DNA of 64,000 nucleotides from Ilex aquifolium. Its lineage: Eukaryota; Streptophyta; Magnoliopsida; Aquifoliales; Aquifoliaceae. The notes below the pieces were generated by a model, which saw nothing but the letters and a program-made list of their open reading frames with translations, ran no database searches and had not been told where the DNA came from. Of the stretch, positions 25,001 through 34,357 are shown in pieces. The translations under genes were made by a program, and so were the position numbers. Positions within the stretch are counted from its first letter, which is position 1, and each line of letters starts with the position of its first letter. Where the stretch lies: NCBI GenBank assembly GCA_951799425.1, contig OX637409.1:11752960-11816959 (forward strand), written 5' to 3'.

Positions 25001-28000
25001 TGGAGGTCAAAACACAGGATATAATGGATTTGGTGGTCCAGTTGCTTCTGGTTCTGCTTCTCATGCAATCTTTCTTCTCAACTTACACAACTCATTCACA
25101 AGTTGTCTTCACTCTCTTCAAGTTTGTCTGCTTCTATTGCAAGTGTTACTAATAGAGATACCACAACATGCATGGTTACTCAGCCTTCTTCGTCTTCTTG
25201 GATTATTGATTCAAGAGCTAGTGCTCATATGTCGGGTATATCGTTCCAATTCTCTAATTTTCGTGCGTCAAACTCACGTACTGTATTAGCTGATAGTTCC
25301 TTTCAACCAAATACATGGGATTGGCGATCTTAGTCCCACTAAATCCTTGCCATTAGCTGATGGTTAGTCCATTCCTAATCTTTCCTTTAATTTGTTATCT
25401 GTAAGTTAGCTAACCAACTCCTTACAGTGTTCAATAACCTTCTCTCCATCTTCTTGTATTTTTCACGATCTCAAGACGAAAAAAGTGATTGGTATGGGAC
25501 ATGAGCGCAATGACCTTTATTACTTGGATCGCGAAAGCTCCTTTCCTGCCTGAAGTGCAACTATGTCTCTTCTACCGTGACATTTTCGACTAGGTCATCC
25601 TTCATTGCAGAAATTGCATCAAGTCATCCCTGTTTTGAGTTCCTCTTTTGTGTTAGAATGCGAAACTTGTCAACTAGGCAAGCATCACCGTAGTTCCTTT
25701 CCTCTTAGCTCTTCAAGTCATCAATCTAGTCCTTCTCATGTTGTTTATACTGACATTTGGGACCTACAAGAGTTAAAAGTATTTCTGTTTTTTAGTATTT
25801 TGTGATCTTTGTTGATGATTTTTCTCGTATGACTTGGTTATTTCTTATGAAAGACCGATCTGAGTTACCCAAGGTCTTTACCACCTTTTATAATGAAATT
25901 CTGACTCAGTTTGGTGTTCGTATTAAAGTACTTCCGTTTGACATATGAAAATCTTTTGTGCTGTCCGTGACATTAATTATCAAGCCACCTATCCTCGTAC
26001 CTCCTAACAAAATTATATTATCAAACATAAGCATCGTCATTTGTTGGATGTTGCCTACACCATGATGTTCAACATACATAGCTAACGTTGTTTTTACTTC
26101 AATTTATTTTATTAATCACATGCCTTCCCCAATTTTGGACAACAAATCTCTCTTCTCGTTGTTTTATCCTCATAAACCGTCATTTAGTCTCACTCCTCAT
26201 GTCTTTAGTTATGTTACATTTATTCAACTCTTTGATTTGGGTAAGGATAAACTTTTGTCTCGCTTGATTAAGTGTATCTTTTTTGTAATATTCTCATACT
26301 CAGAAAAGTTATCGCTGTTAGACCCTGTTTCTCGTCGATACTATGTCAGTGTTAATATCACATTTTTTGAGTCATCCTTCTTCTTTTCTGTGTCAGGCGA
26401 TACACTTTTCCCAGATTTAATTTTTCCTAATATAGGGGAGCCTTTGTCACCCATTGTGTCAGACTGGATATCCTCTTCCTTCCCAAGTCCTCCTCCTCCT
26501 CCTCCCTTGCAGGTTTATCATCGTTCCAAGAATAGACAAGATGTTCTATATACTCTAGCTCCACAACCATCACCTAATTCTATTAAGGTCCTGTCCCTTG
26601 AGCCATCACCTAGTTCATCATCTTCTAATTTATCTATTGCATTAAGGAAAGGTACCTGTGATCGTACAAAGCATCACATTTCTAATTTTGTTTCTTTGTA
26701 TTGACTTTCACCATCCTTTAGTTGTTTTGTCTCGACTCTGTCTTCGATATTTGTTCCTAATTCTTTGAAATGGGTATTGATATCTCCTAGTTGAAAAATG
26801 GCTATAGATGAGAAAATGAAATCCCTTAATGAGAATCAGACATGAGACTATACTTCTCTTCCTTCTGGTAAACAGTTTATTAGTTGTCATTGAGTCTACA
26901 CAGTGAATTATCATCCTGATGATTCAGTTAAGCGTCAGAAGGCCCATCTGGTTGCTAGGGGCTACACCCAGTGGTGTGGATTACTGTAAAACTTTCGCTC
27001 TTGTTACTCGTCTTAATTATGTTAGAGTTCTTATTTCGGTTACAGTGAGTTGTGATTGACTTCTGTATCAACTGGACATCAAGAATACTTTTTTACATGG
27101 AGCCCGGCAAATGGAGGTACATATGATACAACCTCTAGGATATGTTGTATCTGATAAGAAACAGTTAACGTGTCGTCTAAAAAAAGCACTATATAGTTTG
27201 AAGCAATCACCATGTGCTTAGTTTGATAAGTTCAGTACTTCAGTATAGTTTTCAGCGTTCTACTTCAAACCATTCCGTTTTTATTCGTATTTCTTCCACA
27301 TGTGTTATTATTCTTCTTGTGTATGTTGATGACACTATCATTAGTGATGATAACTCATATGACATTGCTCACTTTAAGATTAATTCGGGGAAACAATTTT
27401 ATGTCAAAGACCTAAGTTTTCTTCAGTATTGTTTTAAGGTTGAAATTGCTTAGTCAAAAGAAAGTATTAGTTTGTGCCAATGGAAGTATATATTGGATTT
27501 ATTCTTTGATACTCTTGGTGCACATCTAGCTGATACTCCCATGAACTCCACGATTAAGTTGAATAATGATAGTGGTCAAGTTTTTGATGATACAAAGCGT
27601 TATCGAAGGTTTGTTGGTAAGCTGATTTACCTTACATGTCCTAATATTACCTATGAAGTTGGAATGGTTAGTCAGTTCATGCATACTCCTTGTAAGCCTC
27701 ATTAGGAGATTATTTATCGTATTCTTCAGTATCTAAATAGAGCACTTGATAATGGATTATTATATCATCCTTCTTCCTCCATAATTATTACTGATTTTTT
27801 CGATGCTAATTGAATAGGTAGTCATCCTGATAGACGATCTATTTCAAGTTATTGTCCATTTATTGGTGATAATCTTGTTACTTGACGTAGCGAAAAATAG
27901 AATATAGTTGCACGTTCGAGTGCAGATGCTGAACACTGGGTTTATGACTCGTACTACATCTGACATGTTGTGGATTCGTTCATTACTTTGTGATATGAGT

Positions 28001-31000
28001 ATCAATGTGTCATCTCCTATGGAGATGCATTGTGACAACCAAACAGCTATTTCATTATCAGCACTCTGGTATTCCATGAAAGGACTAAACACATTTAAGT
28101 AGATTATCATTTTATTCTAGATCTCTTAATGCGTAAGAAAATTATTAGACCATACATCAAGTCTAGTGATCAGCTGGGTGATATCCTTACAAAACTATTG
28201 ACTCGATTTGTCTTCAATAATCTTTGTTCTAAGTTGGGCATTTTATATCTTTATACTCTAGCTTGAGAGGGAGTATTAGAATTTTTATTTATATTATTAA
28301 TAGTGTAGGGTAATATTATAATTTTCCTAATATCAGTTTACTATAAATAAGAGAGTGCAGAGCAACATAGCCTACATACAAAAGATTATTCCATCTCTTT
28401 TTCTCCTATATTCTCTTCTCTTCTCCTTTCCTTTTCTTACAAACCCTAATTCTGCTTCTACAATTTCAACTGCCGACACTGCACGATAAATTATATCCAG
28501 CTACCAAATAGAGCATATCATACTCTTCGATACCTAACTGCCTCTCTAGCTACCAAATAGAGCGCCCACTAAGCTCAGCATGACCAAGGATATTACAAAT
28601 AACGCAAATAGCATATGCCACAGGACTAGATAGCCTCACAGTCAAGGAGAAGATGATCAACCACTTCATCCCACCCAATTACACATGCATGACCGATGGG
28701 TAATTACCTTGCCCTCCTCAAGTTGCCAATGGTTACAATGGATCTAAGGTCCCTGTCCATCCAAAACTGCCATCTTCAACAGAGATTTGATTCGCCAAAT
28801 GCCTTTCCAAGGGAGTTCCAACATATACCAAAATATATTTAAATCCATTTAGACAATGAGAATTTATTCCAAGCAATGTAAGAATGGTCATCCAACAGAA
28901 AAATAACTGAGAAGGATGTTGGGCGCCCTTTTAAGAAAGACAAACCTCATGCTACTAAAACTTTCAAAGTGAGATAAGGCATCTTCCGCAGGGCTCAAAT
29001 ATCATCACTCCTATCAAACAACACTTCTATATCATCTAATACAATCTGCTGGAAAAAGATCTATAGTATGTCCGATGAGATGGATGCATTTCCATGCATA
29101 CTATTCCTTTCCAAGCCCATCCAACAATATTATAGAGAATTAAAGAACAATAACAAGAAGAAAAATGGGAAAAGAAGATCCTTGAATTCACACCTTCAAT
29201 AGATCCTTGGATACACACCTACAGTCTTTTAAGCTTATCACTAGTCTACATTGAGGCAGATTAATTTGTTCATTTTTTCTCCGCAATTCAGCAGACTAAC
29301 TTCACAAAAGATGATAAAGTATAACTGGAGTCAAACTCAAGAGTTAGTAGATAAGGTCCCAATTGGACTATCCGAACCAAATGCATGAACCACCACTGAA
29401 GGGCATAGTTGTCAAATCGCGATTCGTATCGTGAATCGGAATCCTAAATTTGAGAATCGTGAATCGTATCAAATCGCGAATTGTAAGATTCGACACAAAA
29501 TTTGAACAAAAATAAAAAATAATACTACATATTTAAAATAGATAAAATATTAAATATTAAACATTATTGCATTCTAAAAATAATCAATTGACATAATCAC
29601 GTCGTCTAAATGGAAAGACGCCAACCTTTTTTACTTCATTTTCATGTTTTACTTAATCATTTTCAAATTTAACAACTTGAAAAAAAAAATCAAGAACTAT
29701 GGTTATTTAAGAACCAAAATAGTGACACCTAGTATAGATTAAGTTACAAACATGAATGAAAAAAAAAAAAACAAATAAGAAAATTGATTGGGAGAAAACA
29801 TACAGACCAACATTTTAAAACAAAAAATTAGAACCTAACCAACTACCCATGAAAGAATTAAGAACAAAAATCAATCAATGATACGAGAGTGTTAGCCGTG
29901 ACCTTTAGCTTTAGACAATGCAAGATGTGCTTTAGACGACGTCAAAGAGAGAACGAGCAAAGAAATTGAATGTTTATTACGGCGTTGATTCATTTGCAAA
30001 TGAAACGACGTCGTTTTACTGTTTAACGGACAAAACGACGTTATTTTGCCAAAACTTTTGAGTTTTAAAAAAAAAGTGATCGAATCGTGCGATTCGTGCA
30101 ATACAAATCGAATCGTACGATTCAGGTACAATTCAACTCTAAAACGATTCGCATATAAAATACGAATTGTTTTGTACCTATATCGAACTGAATCGTACAA
30201 ATCGAATCGCGAATCGTACGATCTTGATAACTATGCTGTAGGGTGCTAGAATGAAGAGTAACTACACGATTTGCTTCCTTTAACAGGACAGTTCTAGAAG
30301 GAAAAATCCACTACCCGATTCGTCCACTTTAACAGGAGGGTTCTAGAAGGAATTTACTGACTACAGAAGTACCCATTCCATGTACCAACACCATACCCCA
30401 AAATCTTCTTGCTTTAGATTTGGCATTTCTTGAGCCTCTCATTGGATACATCACTAAAGAACTTCGAATGCAACAGAGCCTACACGTTCATCATGATTTA
30501 ATAAAACAACTAACAACCAAAACAACACCAATAGGTATTATTTTTCTTCAAAAAGGGTCTGTATCTAGTTTCCGCTCTGTTCATCTGCGTTTGGCCCAAA
30601 ATCAATTGGAGTGGTGTGGACAGACACAAACTCACCCATCGGCAATTGTTTGCACAAAGTGTTCCCACTTCGACAATATTCGCACAAAGTTTCTCACCAT
30701 TCTTAGCTCACTACTTTTACGCCCGCATCAATCAATAGCTCCAACTCTTATAAATAAAATTGAGAAATTAAAATTTGTAAAAGAAACCGACCTCTCGTGG
30801 AATTGTATCGGTCCTGGGATCACCGGGCAATTCCAGAACAAACGAATGGTCCCAATTCAATTCTTCAAGCTTCAACTTGACCACCCCATTGTTATCGTCC
30901 AAGCTCTGTTTCTTAAAGTCATCGGCGAGCGACGAACTGTCGGCGTTCACCATCGACGGAGAATCCATGGAAGGAATATCGGTGGCTGAAGTCCTTTTAG

Positions 31001-31172
31001 AAACGACGTCGCATGCAACGGAGGAGCTGGATTTCGATTGGAAAGGGTTGGAGGGGTAGAAGTGGAATTTTGTGAGGGATTTGGTGGTGGAAGATAGGAG
31101 AGAGCGGCTGAGGGTTAGAGCGGTGGCGCAGAGAGAGGAGCGAGGGAGCGATGCTGAAATGTGGGAAAGCAT
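15746..31172 (-). CDS. SELENOO: Protein adenylyltransferase SelO (selenoprotein O homologue), 8 coding exons, 643 aa
   Basis: SelO is a pseudokinase that transfers AMP from ATP to Ser/Thr/Tyr of target proteins and is usually mitochondrial. Coding exons on the minus strand: 31172-30792, 22368-22259, 21426-21370, 21279-20980, 20571-20324, 19442-19136, 19055-18782, 16000-15746. All inferred introns start GT and end AG, and the phases close to 1932 nt. Family marks: [22 protein letters not shown] (about 185-206), [14 protein letters not shown] with nucleotide-binding Lys226, HGVLNTDN (389-396), and metal-binding DYG (405-407) in place of DFG. The C-terminus is CMLSCSS with Cys641 (TGT) where animal SELENOO has Sec. 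The first about 30 residues are rich in Ser, Arg, Leu and Ala without acidic residues, consistent with an organelle transit peptide (inferred). Length is normal for plants. No lesion is seen. Intron 1 is 8.4 kb and full of transposon DNA. Confidence 0.95.
16789..17370. mobile_element. MITE-like element in SelO intron 7
   Basis: It begins ACATAGTTGTCAAATCGCGTATCG and closes with an imperfect inverted copy (GATATCGGATGTATAACTA). The interior is packed with short inverted words (CGTATCGT, ATGATACG, ATCGTACAATACGAT). The start matches the element at 29404-30245 for at least 16 bp. No coding capacity. It may be a Mutator-like MITE; the right end is uncertain. Confidence 0.6.
18782..19055 (-). CDS. 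SELENOO: SelO coding exon 7
   Basis: 274 nt encoding [20 protein letters not shown] through WVQSYIQE; acceptor TACAG, donor GTACTG. It ends in phase 0, so the next exon begins with a whole codon. Confidence 0.92.
19136..19442 (-). CDS. SELENOO: SelO coding exon 6 (catalytic loop)
   Basis: 307 nt containing [17 protein letters not shown] and the [11 protein letters not shown] segment that coordinates metal-ATP. It ends in a split Arg codon of YAMER; donor GTACTT is weak at +3 to +5 but the phase and protein continuity support it. Confidence 0.94.
20324..20571 (-). CDS. SELENOO: SelO coding exon 5
   Basis: 248 nt starting in the split Asp codon of [12 protein letters not shown] and ending at SNKYA; contains [13 protein letters not shown] and [12 protein letters not shown]. 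Acceptor CATGCAG, donor GTAAGC. Confidence 0.93.
20980..21279 (-). CDS. SELENOO: SelO coding exon 4 (ATP-binding core)
   Basis: 300 nt carrying the [14 protein letters not shown] and [14 protein letters not shown] motifs that build the inverted ATP pocket; acceptor TTATAG, donor GTATGT after ..RDMFY. Confidence 0.94.
21370..21426 (-). CDS. SELENOO: SelO coding exon 3
   Basis: A 57-nt micro-exon encoding [19 protein letters not shown] (first and last codons split); acceptor GTTTCAG, donor GTAAGT. It restores the phase between exons 2 and 4. Confidence 0.92.
22259..22368 (-). CDS. SELENOO: SelO coding exon 2
   Basis: 110 nt encoding [20 protein letters not shown] and following residues to LLGLDPKE; acceptor TGTGTAG, donor GTGAGT. 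Too short to appear as a long ORF; it was found by extending the SelO family sequence. Confidence 0.93.
23610..24040 (+). mobile_element. Solo LTR with perfect TSD in SelO intron 1
   Basis: A 431-bp segment starts TGATGGCGCAATC and ends CGTCCTACATCA, flanked on both sides by GGAAT (23605-23609 and 24041-24045). A TATA-like TTATAAATA is near 23881, followed by a CT-rich leader. There is no internal region. Insertion followed by LTR-LTR recombination explains it. It lies 44 bp before the copia 5' LTR. Confidence 0.8.
24084..24257 (+). repeat. 5' LTR of the intronic copia
   Basis: Shares AATATCAGTTTACTATAAATAA and the GCAACATAGCCTACA and CTTACAAACCCTAAT blocks with 28274-28468; ends CAATTTCA directly before the primer site. 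TATA box near 24150. Confidence 0.75.
24260..24271 (+). other. Copia primer binding site
   Basis: TGGTATCAGAGC, a perfect initiator-tRNA-Met primer site, 2 nt after the LTR end. Confidence 0.92.
24828..28250 (+). pseudogene. Copia gag-pol remnants
   Basis: Across shifting plus-strand frames: a protease-like [16 protein letters not shown] (25182-25240), GAG-pre-integrase [16 protein letters not shown] (about 25655-25710), integrase [15 protein letters not shown] (about 25808-25850), RT blocks ending LVARGY (about 26949), [13 protein letters not shown] (about 27064), the catalytic LLVYVDDTI (about 27315-27345) and RNase [13 protein letters not shown] (28024-28060). This is the complete copia pol order, so the copy was once autonomous. 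Confidence 0.85.
28274..28468 (+). repeat. 3' LTR of the intronic copia
   Basis: Follows a purine-rich tract TTGAGAGGGAG and ends CTACAATTTCA. It differs visibly from the 5' LTR along its length, indicating an old insertion. Confidence 0.75.
28560..28850 (-). pseudogene. LINE (L1-type) C-terminal scrap
   Basis: On the minus strand a frameshifted reading gives GIWRIKS, then TIGNLRRA and [13 protein letters not shown]. This resembles the zinc-binding region after RT in plant L1 LINEs (WKxIW..., NLRRR, ESVDHLLLHC). Several stops are present. Support is by motif order only. Confidence 0.5.
29404..30245. mobile_element. MITE-like element in SelO intron 1
   Basis: It starts GCATAGTTGTCAAATCGCG and ends in the inverted form CTTGATAACTATGC, with imperfect flanking repeats TGAAGGG/TGTAGGG. 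The interior is dense in GAATCG/CGATTC words and holds the palindrome AAACGACGTCGTTTT (near 30003). No coding capacity. TIR and TSD size suggest a Mutator-like MITE. Its start matches the intron 7 element. Confidence 0.65.
30792..31172 (-). CDS. SELENOO: SelO coding exon 1
   Basis: 127 codons. ATG at 31172 opens the putative transit peptide; the exon ends after NWDHSF...PRTDTIPRE with donor GTCGGT at 30791. A second in-frame Met (MDSPSM) lies about 68 residues in and could start a non-targeted form. TATAAAG lies only about 20 bp upstream of the ATG, so the true 5' UTR is unclear. Confidence 0.93.
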
Positions 31173-31465
31173 TGCTGACCTGACCCTTTATAGTTAATAT
31201 CTCTGTATCTATACTCTAGAAATCATATGTTTATCTCGGATCCGGCTCGTCTGCTTTTTGCTAAGAACAGCAGGGGCTGCTGCTCGCCCAAAACTATGCC
31301 GTTTTGTACAATTTTTTTTTTTTTTGGGCTCGTTAAACGGTACAGTTCCAATTACCCTTAAACAGCCCTGCCCAAATTTTGAACAGAACCTTCAGCCTCT
31401 TCATTGAGTAGAAGTCCAGTAGAAGTGGAAGTTCTCTTCATCGCCTCGCCATCACCATTGATATC
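31173..31465 (-). promoter_or_regulatory. Remaining proximal 5' flank of SelO
   Basis: Only 293 bp of native sequence separate the SelO ATG from the Retand TSD (ATATC, 31461-31465). It has a TATAAAG close to the ATG and a 14-T run near 31314. The older upstream sequence continues beyond the nest at 57311. Confidence 0.5.
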
Positions 31466-32050
31466 TGATGGTACCAAGAATTAATCTTAAGTATGAGCTC
31501 AGCCCAGGAGATCAAATCGGGAGGTCAGTTCAAAGCTCCAGAGCTCAGAGGGCCAGAACCTGAGCTCATCCCATGCGAAATTATAGCCGAAATGATAAGG
31601 AAATAGCTGGATGACAGCTGGTACCTCCGAAACAATAGTCAAGCAACGCCCCGAGCGTAAAACACTCAATTGACCAAAATCCTCCCCCATAATTAAGGGA
31701 GATCCCACGAATGATGGGCGAGGATCTCGTAAGAGATCTCTTAGAGTTAGGAAAAGGCATTATAAATACTGTACATTGCTCCAACCAAAAAAGAGAGAGC
31801 CAAATGGCATCAAAGAGCAATCTGTAAACACATTTTGAATGAATAAACACCTCAAGAGCAAGAGCCTCCATTGTAGAGTGGATTAGCAGAGCTCATCAGC
31901 CGGTGAACCACTATATTTTCACTGTGTTACACACACCACACCTCTGATAACCAGAGCATTCGCCTACCAATTTACGAGCCTTGTAGCTTAGATCTATTCT
32001 TAGCCATTGCCCACGAACTCATTGCTCATTTATGTGGAAAAACACCATCA
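31466..32050 (+). repeat. 5' LTR of the Retand element
   Basis: 585 bp, TGATGG...CCATCA. TATA box TATAAATA at 31761-31768. It contains a 36-bp segment (near 31515-31550) absent from the 3' LTR. Confidence 0.93.
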
Positions 32051-32051
32051 G

Positions 32052-32069
32052 TTTGGCGTCGTCTGTGGG
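32052..32069 (+). other. Primer binding site of the Retand element
   Basis: TTTGGCGTCGTCTGTGGG starts 1 nt after the LTR, the usual Tat/Retand primer sequence (TTTGGCGCCGTCTGTGGG) with one change. Confidence 0.85.
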
Positions 32070-32112
32070 AACGACTGTTCTTGTTACAAGTATACTGATT
32101 CATCAGTAATTG

Positions 32113-33200
32113 ATGGTCTCTACACGCAATATGAGCAGAAATCAGATGAATCCCCCAAGGTTGCAGAACCAACAAGAGATCACTAGCGGGAGACAACCAA
32201 AAAACCTTCATGATTTCGTGCCCACCACCGGAGATAACCCTCCTGCGGTGGATTCCCCTACCAACAATTAATTAGACGCCCTTCGCCTGGTCAACCAGTG
32301 CTTACTTCAACAAAATGAAGAGTTCTTGAAGCTCTTACGAGGTCCTCAGCAAACACAACCTGTCCAGCAAAGCCAAAATGATCCCCCCCGCAGGGAACAA
32401 CAACATCTCGATCCCCTCAGAGAAGTAAACGAAGGAGTGGAGAATAGCCAGACACCCCATCCGCCACCTAGGGATGGTGACAATGAAGAGGTGCAAAGCC
32501 AAAATGAAGGGGTCGAGAAAAACAGTTTTCTCCCTTTCCAGCAGAAAAGGATGGAGCAATATTGGGAACAACGTTTCAAGGACACCCATCAAGAGCTCAT
32601 CCACATGAAGGAGGCAGTGAGGGTTAAGACTCCAATAACGATGGATGCCTTGGTGCAACAAACGGAATCCTCATTCACTGCTGGGGTGTTGCATTTTCCT
32701 CTATCACCAAAGTTCATAATGCCCCAGATAGAGGCTTTCGATGGGACGAAAGACCCTGTGGACCACCTCAACACCTATAAAAACCAAATGGAGCTGCATG
32801 GATACTAGGATCCAGTGCGGTGTAGGGCTTTTGCCATCACTCTTAAGGGGTCAGCCTTAGCATAGTTTAATAGGCTCCCCCCAGCTTCGATCTCTTCCTT
32901 CAAAGAACTCTCCATTTCTTTCGTTTCTCACTTCATAGGAGCTCGGATTTACAGGAAGCCGAGCTATCATTTATTGAATGTAAAACAAATATCTAAGGAG
33001 AACCTGCGATCTTATGTACAGAGATTCAATTCAGAATCTCTGAAGGTAGATGTCCAAGACGAAAAGTTTGCCATCAATGCTTTCATTGTAGGATTAGGAG
33101 TGTAGTCAAAGGACTTGATGTTCTCTATATCAAAGAATCCCCAAGCAAGCATGGTTGATGTGTTGGCCAAAGCAAAAAAAAAATATAAATGGTGAGGAAG
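32113..33200 (+). pseudogene. Retand gag
   Basis: Starts at ATG 32113 (MVSTRNMSRNQ). An in-frame TAA near 32267 interrupts it, then reading is open to TAG at 32806. Gag signatures: FPLSPKFIMPQIEAFDGTKD, DHLNTYKNQMELHG, then past the stop IGARIYRKPSYHLLN, NLRSYVQRFNSE and a KKYKW region. This is the capsid part of a Tat-type gag. At least three stops remove function. Confidence 0.85.
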
Positions 33201-33427
33201 CACTCTTTTCTAAGGTGGGGAGTGCGTCATCATGAAAGGAGAAAGGAAAAGAAAAGAAGAAGAGGGATCGGAGTCCCAAGAAAGAAAGAGAACGAGAAAG
33301 ATCTCCAGGGAGAGACAGAGATCGCTCCCCAAAAAGAAGAGGGAATGTTAGAGACCGCTTAGGCCCTTCACAACCTGAGTTGCAGCCTAGGTACGCACCC
33401 TGACAATTCACCCCGCTCACCGCCACG

Positions 33428-34327
33428 GTGTCCCAGGTCCTATATGAGGTCCAGAAGGAAAAGTTCCTGAGGTGGCCACCTCGGATGAAGGTAGACCTAG
33501 CAAAGAAAGACCCCACAAAATATTGTGACTACCACAGAGACCATGGTCACCACACCGATGATTGCATTCAGCTAAAGAAGGAGATCGAGTTTTTAATCCA
33601 ACGGGGGCAGTTGCGTCGCTTTGTGGCCCATGATAATCAAAATCGAGCTCTTCCACCTCTGCCACCTCAACAACAGGCACCTGCACCACATCAACAACCC
33701 CTGGGGGAGATCAGAGTAATATCTGGAGGGTTTGCAGGAGGAGGAGAATCCAGCTCAGCCAGAAAGGCTCACCTCCGAAGGATCAGAGCCGGAGAAGCTC
33801 TCGAAGTGCATACTGTGTCCAAAGCACCGCGCCTAGACACAGCTATCATTTTTGCAGATTCAGACTTGGAAGGGTGTCAGTATCCCCAAGATGATCCCTT
33901 GGTGGTAAGAGCTGTGGTAGCCAACAGAACTGTTCATCGAGTCCTGATTGACAACGGCAGTTCGGCAGACATCATTTTTGCGTCTGCATTTGATAAAATG
34001 GACATAGGAAGGGAAAAACTCGAGCCTGTGAGTGCTCACTTGCTGGGTTTCTCAGGAGAAAGGGTATTGCCCTTAGGGCCAATTCAGCTTGTGCTCACCC
34101 TAGGTGACCTGCCTTGCCAAGCCACTACAACCGTAAAGTTCCTAGTGGTTGACGCACCTTCTGCGTACAATATTCTGCTTGGAAGACCCTCCCTCAATTC
34201 TATGAGGGCCATCCCATCTGCCTACCACCTGGTTGTCAAATTTTCAACAGAGAATGGAGTCGGAGTGGTCCGAGGATACCAGCGTGTAGCGAGGGAGTGC
34301 TACATGGCATCTGCGAAGAGGAAATAG
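33428..34327 (+). pseudogene. Retand zinc knuckle and protease
   Basis: 299 residues. A Tat-type zinc knuckle CDYHRDHGHHTDDC (about 33526-33567) is followed by a Pro/Gln linker and a retropepsin with VLIDNGSSADIIF (about 33942-33980), the lineage's DNGSS active site, and ILLGRPSLN. Protease would cut Gag-Pol. TAG at 34325 separates it from RT, so Gag-Pol expression is broken here. Confidence 0.88.
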
Positions 34328-34357
34328 GTTGAGAACATCCAACTGGATGAACTTGAC

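Larger units (their letters stand above)
24084..28468 (+). mobile_element. Decayed Ty1/copia element in SelO intron 1
   Basis: About 4.4 kb with two short LTRs (24084-24257 and 28274-28468), a primer site and remnants of gag, integrase, RT and RNase H in the normal copia order. It is opposite in orientation to SelO. Dozens of stops and frameshifts make it inactive. The 3' LTR starts TATTAGA where TGTTAGA is usual. No matching TSD was found, so the outer left end is approximate. Confidence 0.85.

Noticed and set aside
24952..25289. Overlapping Leu-rich ORFs resembling membrane proteins
   Set aside because: They are frames of the decayed copia gag/protease region; the protease-like reading in the next frame explains the sequence.
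30420..30989. 189-aa plus-strand ORF
   Set aside because: It overlaps SelO exon 1 and intron 1 on the opposite strand, has no recognisable domain, and its coding bias is explained by SelO.
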